Positions 14,647 to 17,325 of a stretch of 17,325 bases of DNA are shown here, piece by piece (position 1 is the stretch's first letter; the number at the start of each line of letters is the position of its first letter). The DNA lies in contig JAWXTR010000068.1 in NCBI GenBank assembly GCA_044433365.1, forward strand, positions 1 to 17,325, written 5' to 3'. The notes beneath the pieces were generated by a model. That model did no database searches. It was not told where the DNA came from and saw nothing but the letters and a program-made list of their open reading frames with translations. The translations under genes were made by a program, and so were the position numbers. This DNA comes from CAMQVM01 sp044433365. GTDB taxonomy: Bacteria > Bacteroidota > Bacteroidia > Bacteroidales > Rikenellaceae.

Positions 14647-14670
14647 GCTCCCACGCCAACATCACTAGGA
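14647..14670. repeat. Degenerate left end of the promoter module
   Basis: GCTCCCACGCCA (14647-14658) matches the first 12 bases of the promoter module exactly, and the next dozen are a diverged form ending TAGGA where the module has TGGA. The right half with the -33 and -7 boxes is absent. Confidence 0.55.
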
Positions 14671-14808
14671 ACAATTTTTAACTTTTTTACTCAGCCTAAC
14701 CCAATCCTCAGTTGCGCTCTTATAATCAACCTCTGAGGGTGTAGTTTCAAATAACTCACTAACAATTACAATCGGTTTAATCAACCATTTAATTAATCGT
14801 TTTAACAT
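14665..14808 (-). CDS. Small early protein (47 aa)
   Basis: ATG 14808 to TAG 14665: MLKRLIKWLIKPIVIVSELF, then TTPSEVDYKSATEDWVRLSK and a short end. The N-terminal 20 residues form a basic, hydrophobic stretch that could be an amphipathic helix or short membrane anchor; the rest is polar. It follows the 71-aa gene by 29 bp. The stop codon lies in the degenerate promoter-module copy. Function unknown. Confidence 0.6.
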   Translation of the reverse strand: MLKRLIKWLIKPIVIVSELFETTPSEVDYKSATEDWVRLSKKVKNCS

Positions 14809-14837
14809 GATAATCTATTTAAAATTATTTTTTGGTA

Positions 14838-15053
14838 TTACATTTTAACACTCTGATAAGACACCGCACCACCAAACTCAGTCTCAATAACACACTTAGC
14901 ATAAGTAATAGCGCATTGACCAACAGCAGCCACAAACAGTTCCCCAACTGCAACCATAGTAGCAGCGGTATCCTCAAAATTGTTTAACTTTTCAACTACC
15001 GACCCTATCAAGTCAGTATCTTTCTCGTCTAAATAAACTCTAATTGCTTTCAT
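14838..15053 (-). CDS. Small early protein (71 aa)
   Basis: MKAIRVYLDEKDTDLIGSVV, then a helical, Ala/Val-rich middle (TAATMVAVGELFVAAVGQCA) and a polar end. No membrane topology is convincing and no family is recognised. Located 19 bp after the 70-aa gene in the leftward operon. Confidence 0.65.
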   Translation of the reverse strand: MKAIRVYLDEKDTDLIGSVVEKLNNFEDTAATMVAVGELFVAAVGQCAITYAKCVIETEFGGAVSYQSVKM

Positions 15054-15072
15054 ATTCTATATTTTAAAATTA

Positions 15073-15285
15073 TTACCTTATACTAAAAGAATACCCACTG
15101 TTATCAGGGTCAATAATATGTGCACATCGCCAAGCCGAATCAGAACTTAACGGCATAGAAACACGCACTATATAATGTTTGGTATTTAGCACGTGCAACA
15201 GCCATCGTGCAGCGAAATATTCGCCATTTCTGACCAGCTCCCTATAAGCAGCTTTCACCTTTGGTGTAAAATTAGTTGTAGTCAT
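15073..15285 (-). CDS. First gene of the leftward early operon (70 aa)
   Basis: MTTTNFTPKVKAAYRELVRN followed by GEYFAARWLLHVLNTKHYIV and strands to SGYSFSIR. Two helices then a beta hairpin are visible. It is about 90 nt from the predicted early transcription start, the place where phages often put a Cro/Ner-type regulator, but no HTH is clear. No family is recognised. Confidence 0.65.
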   Translation of the reverse strand: MTTTNFTPKVKAAYRELVRNGEYFAARWLLHVLNTKHYIVRVSMPLSSDSAWRCAHIIDPDNSGYSFSIR

Positions 15286-15322
15286 AAAAATTGTATTTAA
15301 TTATTATTCGTAAATCGCTCCT

Positions 15323-15353
15323 TTTGAAATCTCGTGATTTTTGACTATATTTG
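15323..15353 (+). promoter_or_regulatory. Repressor promoter
   Basis: TTTG (15323-15326), 19 nt, TATATTTG (15346-15353): an exact consensus match. Start near 15360, leaving a ~73-nt leader before the repressor ATG at 15433. Confidence 0.8.
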
Positions 15354-15355
15354 GA

Positions 15356-15378
15356 GCGTGGTAACTCTATTACCATGC
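15356..15378. promoter_or_regulatory. Central operator dyad of the genetic switch
   Basis: GCGTGGTAA (15356-15364) and TTACCATGC (15370-15378), one mismatch, centred on 15367. That is the exact midpoint between the -7 boxes of the two opposing promoters, so one protein bound here would cover both start points. The repressor from 15433 is the likely ligand. Confidence 0.65.
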
Positions 15379-15380
15379 TG

Positions 15381-15411
15381 CAAATATACATACATTTTTG
15401 TAAATTACAAA
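15381..15411 (-). promoter_or_regulatory. Early lytic promoter
   Basis: Minus strand: TTTG (15408-15411), 19 nt, TATATTTG (15381-15388), exact consensus. Start near 15374; it should drive the whole early operon from 15285 to the terminator at 6850. Confidence 0.8.
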
Positions 15412-15432
15412 CATTTCAAATAAAAATAAAAT

Positions 15433-15891
15433 ATGGAAATACCTCCTATTAACACACGAATTAGACAACTTATTGATTTTTATGCAAATAAAAGTGTAAA
15501 TAATTTTGCAAAAACAATAGGTATTCCCCAACAAACTATAAATAGATTGTTTAATATTGACAAAAGAACACAAAAATATCCAGTAGCAACTACTGACATT
15601 ATTATTGCAATAACTCAAATGTATGTAGATGTTAACCCAGGATGGTTACTCACAGGCACTGGCAATATGATCAATAAAGACACTCCTAAAGGCAATGTAG
15701 CCAACATTAAAGGAGGTACAAATAAATTTAAACAAGAGATTTCTACATCCATTCCTTCCGTTACGCATGATACTGACATGTTGTTAGGGATTATAGCACA
15801 ACAAAGAGAGCAAATTTCAAAATATCAAGAGCAAATATCTGCTTACCAAGGACAAGTGTCACAATTAATCAATAAACTTTTAGAAAAATAG
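15433..15891 (+). CDS. Prophage repressor (XRE-type HTH with coiled-coil tail)
   Basis: A 152-aa protein. Residues 5-80 form an HTH domain of the kind common in Bacteroidota prophage repressors: SVNNFAKTIGIPQQTINRLF is the recognition region and PGWLLTGTG (69-77) the usual closing motif. No S24/LexA-type peptidase domain is present, so induction is unlikely to use RecA-stimulated self-cleavage. The tail (120-152) has heptad-like repeats (REQISKYQEQISAYQGQVSQ) for multimerisation. Together with the divergent early promoter and the dyad at 15356-15378 it forms the lysis-lysogeny switch. It is followed by the small repeat protein after 5 bp. Confidence 0.88.
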   Translation: MEIPPINTRIRQLIDFYANKSVNNFAKTIGIPQQTINRLFNIDKRTQKYPVATTDIIIAITQMYVDVNPGWLLTGTGNMINKDTPKGNVANIKGGTNKFKQEISTSIPSVTHDTDMLLGIIAQQREQISKYQEQISAYQGQVSQLINKLLEK

Positions 15892-15896
15892 TATAT

Positions 15897-16124
15897 ATGG
15901 GAAACAATACAACAACAATATCAGGAGGGGTAAATGAAGTTGAGCAAATAGGGTGTAGCTCAGACCTTTTCAAAACCGTAATAAAGGCTTTTGAGAAAAA
16001 AGATGAACAAATATCTGAGGTAATTAGGTTAATAGGGGTGAAAGACAGTCAAATTTCAGAAGTATTAAACCTCATTAAAAAGAAAGATGAGCAAATAGAT
16101 AGACAATTAAGTAGGGTAAAATAA
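15897..16124 (+). CDS. Small coiled-coil protein with three 14-residue repeats
   Basis: A 75-aa protein from ATG 15897. Residues 34-75 are three tandem 14-residue units: KKDEQISEVIRLIG, VKDSQISEVLNLIK and KKDEQIDRQLSRVK. Hydrophobic positions form a stripe, so it should be a coiled coil. Its repeats resemble the tail of the repressor just upstream, so the two may form a mixed oligomer; the cotranscription supports that but it is inferred. The last five codons and stop are supplied by hairpin element copy B. Confidence 0.75.
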   Translation: MGNNTTTISGGVNEVEQIGCSSDLFKTVIKAFEKKDEQISEVIRLIGVKDSQISEVLNLIKKKDEQIDRQLSRVK

Positions 16125-16274
16125 TTATTGGTGTATTTTTAATAGTGCTATTGGAGATGAGATTTTTTGCTATTGAATCGAAAATATAGTGGTTTTATAT
16201 TGAGATTTAATAGTGAAAAATATCGCTCCAAGAGTGCTATTAAGAATATGGCAATAATTGTTTTACACTACTTA
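16107..16274 (+). ncRNA. Long-hairpin element, copy B
   Basis: A 168-nt element on the plus strand, same start (TTAAGTAGGGTAAAATAATT) and end (TTGTTTTACACTACTTA) as copy A on the minus strand. It differs from A at about seven positions, each of which keeps the stem pairing in RNA: a G-U becomes A-U, an A-C near the apex becomes A-U, and so on. It directly overlaps the end of the repeat-protein gene and would form the 3' end of the repressor transcript. Five codons after it an ATG opens only a 5-codon frame. Confidence 0.8.
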
Positions 16275-16599
16275 TCTATTATTGAAGCCATGCAAGAACA
16301 AAAATAATCAACATACACACATTTACACATGCAAAACAAAGGAAACAGTAGATACACCCCCTTTTACAACGTTTTTACAAAGCGTATACCCCCTTTTTAC
16401 CCCCGAAATATATCTCACGCACAAAAAGAGAAAATAAAAGCAGCAAAAAGGGCATTACAACACTACCAAATAACGATTTTAAGGCACTAATTTTGTCAAT
16501 TATAGTGTATTTTGGTACCCCTTAATACCCATATTTCAATCAAAACAGGGGGTAACAATGTATTTTGCTACATCCTCACGGCTATTTTTTTAACGAAAA

Positions 16600-16690
16600 T
16601 GTAACCCTAAATGTAACCCTAAACTAAACGATTTGTTTTGAGGTAACAAAAAAAGTGTAACCCTAAATGTAACCCTAAGTGTAACCCTAA
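16600..16690 (+). repeat. Five TGTAACCCTAA iterons
   Basis: Copies at 16600, 16612, 16656, 16668 and 16680, each exact over 11 bp. Copies within each group are 12 bp apart; the two groups start 56 bp apart. The regular spacing suggests a protein-binding array, for example for transposase at a phage end or for a replication protein. On the minus strand it reads TTAGGGTTACA, which resembles telomere repeats only by chance. Confidence 0.7.
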
Positions 16691-16796
16691 ACCCCAAAAC
16701 AGCCAAATTTACCCCATTCAAACCACCACCATAAAACCAACTATTCAAACGCCATAAAACGCCAATTTAACACCCTAAACCCACACGCATAAAGAA

Positions 16797-16833
16797 AGCC
16801 GCCTCTCACCCAAAACAAGGGCAAAAAGCGGCT
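16797..16833 (-). terminator. Possible leftward terminator
   Basis: AGCCGC (16797-16802) and GCGGCT (16828-16833) with an inner CCC/GGG pair; on the minus strand the stem is followed by TTTCTTT. No leftward gene is seen upstream of it within the window. Confidence 0.35.
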
Positions 16834-16847
16834 CAAATAACCACGTA

Positions 16848-16861
16848 GCGGTATTTACCGC
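16848..16861. repeat. Short perfect palindrome
   Basis: GCGGTA-TT-TACCGC, 14 bp. A small operator or structure; function not known. Confidence 0.4.
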
Positions 16862-17080
16862 ATCCAACCATCACAAAGCAAACACCATGTAAACCAAAAG
16901 CAAACCAAAACCATTAAACACCATTCAAATCCCCCAAGAAAAGAAAAGCAAAAGTAAAGCAAAGTAAACAATTCGTTTTGACACCATCACTTACAAATAA
17001 CTACCTAACTATCTATATAATAATATATTATCTATAATACTAATAATAATCTATCTTTACATTTTGTTTATTCCCCCCTA

Positions 17081-17206
17081 TATTGGAAATGAGATTTTTT
17101 GCTATTGAATTGAAAATATAGTGGTTCTACATTGAAATTTAATAGTGAAAAATATCGCTCCAAAAGTGCTGTTAAAAATATGGCAATAATTGTTTTACAC
17201 TACTTA
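17081..17206 (+). ncRNA. Long-hairpin element, copy C (5'-truncated)
   Basis: Starts at TATTGG, about 42 nt into the element, and then matches copies A and B to the end CACTACTTA. A C-to-T change in the 5' arm (GAATT) is matched by a G-to-A change in the 3' arm (AATTT), a C-G to U-A covariation. The outer stem cannot form. It lies 18 bp before the ATG at 17225, as copy A lies before the HTH gene. Confidence 0.75.
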
Positions 17207-17224
17207 TTACTGATATTGTCTATT

Positions 17225-17325
17225 ATGGCTAAGAAAACCCTGTCCGAGCATAAGTGGTATAAATTTGGTTTTGAAACTCACATTGTGTTTCTTCTATACC
17301 TCCACTTAATTTCGTGTAATCAGAG
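17225..17325 (+). CDS. Start of an unidentified ORF (runs off the window)
   Basis: Open from ATG 17225 to the window end, 33 residues: MAKKTLSEHKWYKFGFETHI followed by a hydrophobic stretch VFLLYLHLISC. It could be a small membrane or signal-bearing protein, or host sequence beyond the phage. Too little is visible to assign it. Confidence 0.35.
   Translation, partial: MAKKTLSEHKWYKFGFETHIVFLLYLHLISCNQ

Larger units (their letters stand above)
16275..17080. other. Gene-free, G-poor stretch; candidate phage end
   Basis: About 800 bp without a convincing ORF on either strand. The plus strand is rich in A and C and has very few G, most marked at 16685-16980 with many AAAC, AACC and AGCAAA runs; 17005-17060 is nearly all A/T. 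Apart from the iterons (16600-16690) and two hairpins I see no genes. In Mu-like phages the end bound by the transposase lies beyond the repressor, so this is the likely place for it, but I cannot locate the boundary. Confidence 0.6.

Noticed and set aside
14521..14736. 71-aa rightward ORF
   Set aside because: Runs through a terminator hairpin and the degenerate module copy, with low-complexity Phe/Leu-rich translation; the opposite-strand small genes fit better.
16600..16690. Telomere-like TTAGGG repeats
   Set aside because: Unit is TTAGGGTTACA with 12-bp spacing in a bacterial phage context; the resemblance is by chance.
1..17325. tRNA, rRNA or insertion-sequence genes
   Set aside because: No cloverleaf, rRNA segment or separate IS transposase was seen; the only transposase is the Mu-type phage enzyme.

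Overview
The window is most of an internal segment of a Mu-like (transposable) prophage in a member of the Bacteroidota. The phage type is shown by a DDE transposase with a MuB-type ATPase, GemA-like and DUF3164 genes, and a Mu-style head block (gp28-type terminase, DUF935 portal, DUF1320 protein, MuF protein, virion morphogenesis protein). The host phylum is suggested by low GC, near absence of Shine-Dalgarno sequences, and several promoters that fit the Bacteroidetes consensus TTTG-N19/20-TAnnTTTG. Nothing in the sequence fixes the genus.

Layout: (1) 1-336, the start of a leftward prohead-protease-like gene and a divergent promoter region built around a 77-bp palindrome. (2) 337-6582, rightward head and tail-completion genes: small and large terminase, DUF1320 protein, portal, MuF protein with a toxin-like C-terminal domain, virion morphogenesis protein, gp37-like protein. 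(3) 6569-6889, a short leftward gene with its own promoter next to a bidirectional terminator. (4) 6925-15285, a long leftward early operon. In transcription order it holds several small genes, the transposase, MuB-like ATPase, a second P-loop ATPase, GemA-like protein, small proteins, DUF3164, a helix-turn-helix protein, a zinc-finger protein and an 84-aa protein. Two rightward genes (13172 and 14312) lie inside it, each behind a copy of the same 75-bp promoter module. (5) 15286-15432, the lysis-lysogeny switch: two face-to-face consensus promoters with a dyad centred exactly between them. (6) 15433-16124, the rightward repressor and a small repeat/coiled-coil protein. (7) 16275-17080, a gene-free, G-poor stretch with five TGTAACCCTAA iterons; a phage end may lie here. 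(8) 17225 to the end, the start of an unidentified rightward ORF.

The most unusual signal is a dispersed ~168-bp element (complete copies at 7718-7886 and 16107-16274, a 5'-truncated copy at 17081-17206). It folds end to end into one long hairpin. Nearly all differences between copies keep the pairing when G-U wobble is allowed, and one is a true C-G to U-A double change. It lies sense to its neighbours and supplies the stop codons of two genes. This points to a structured RNA rather than a plain DNA repeat.

Other signals worth attention: a probable programmed -1 frameshift joining portal and MuF protein (T TTT TTC, 5-nt spacer, stem-loop); a shared palindrome that puts the -33 boxes of both late promoters in its outer arms; and the repeated promoter cassette carrying opposite-strand genes in the early operon.
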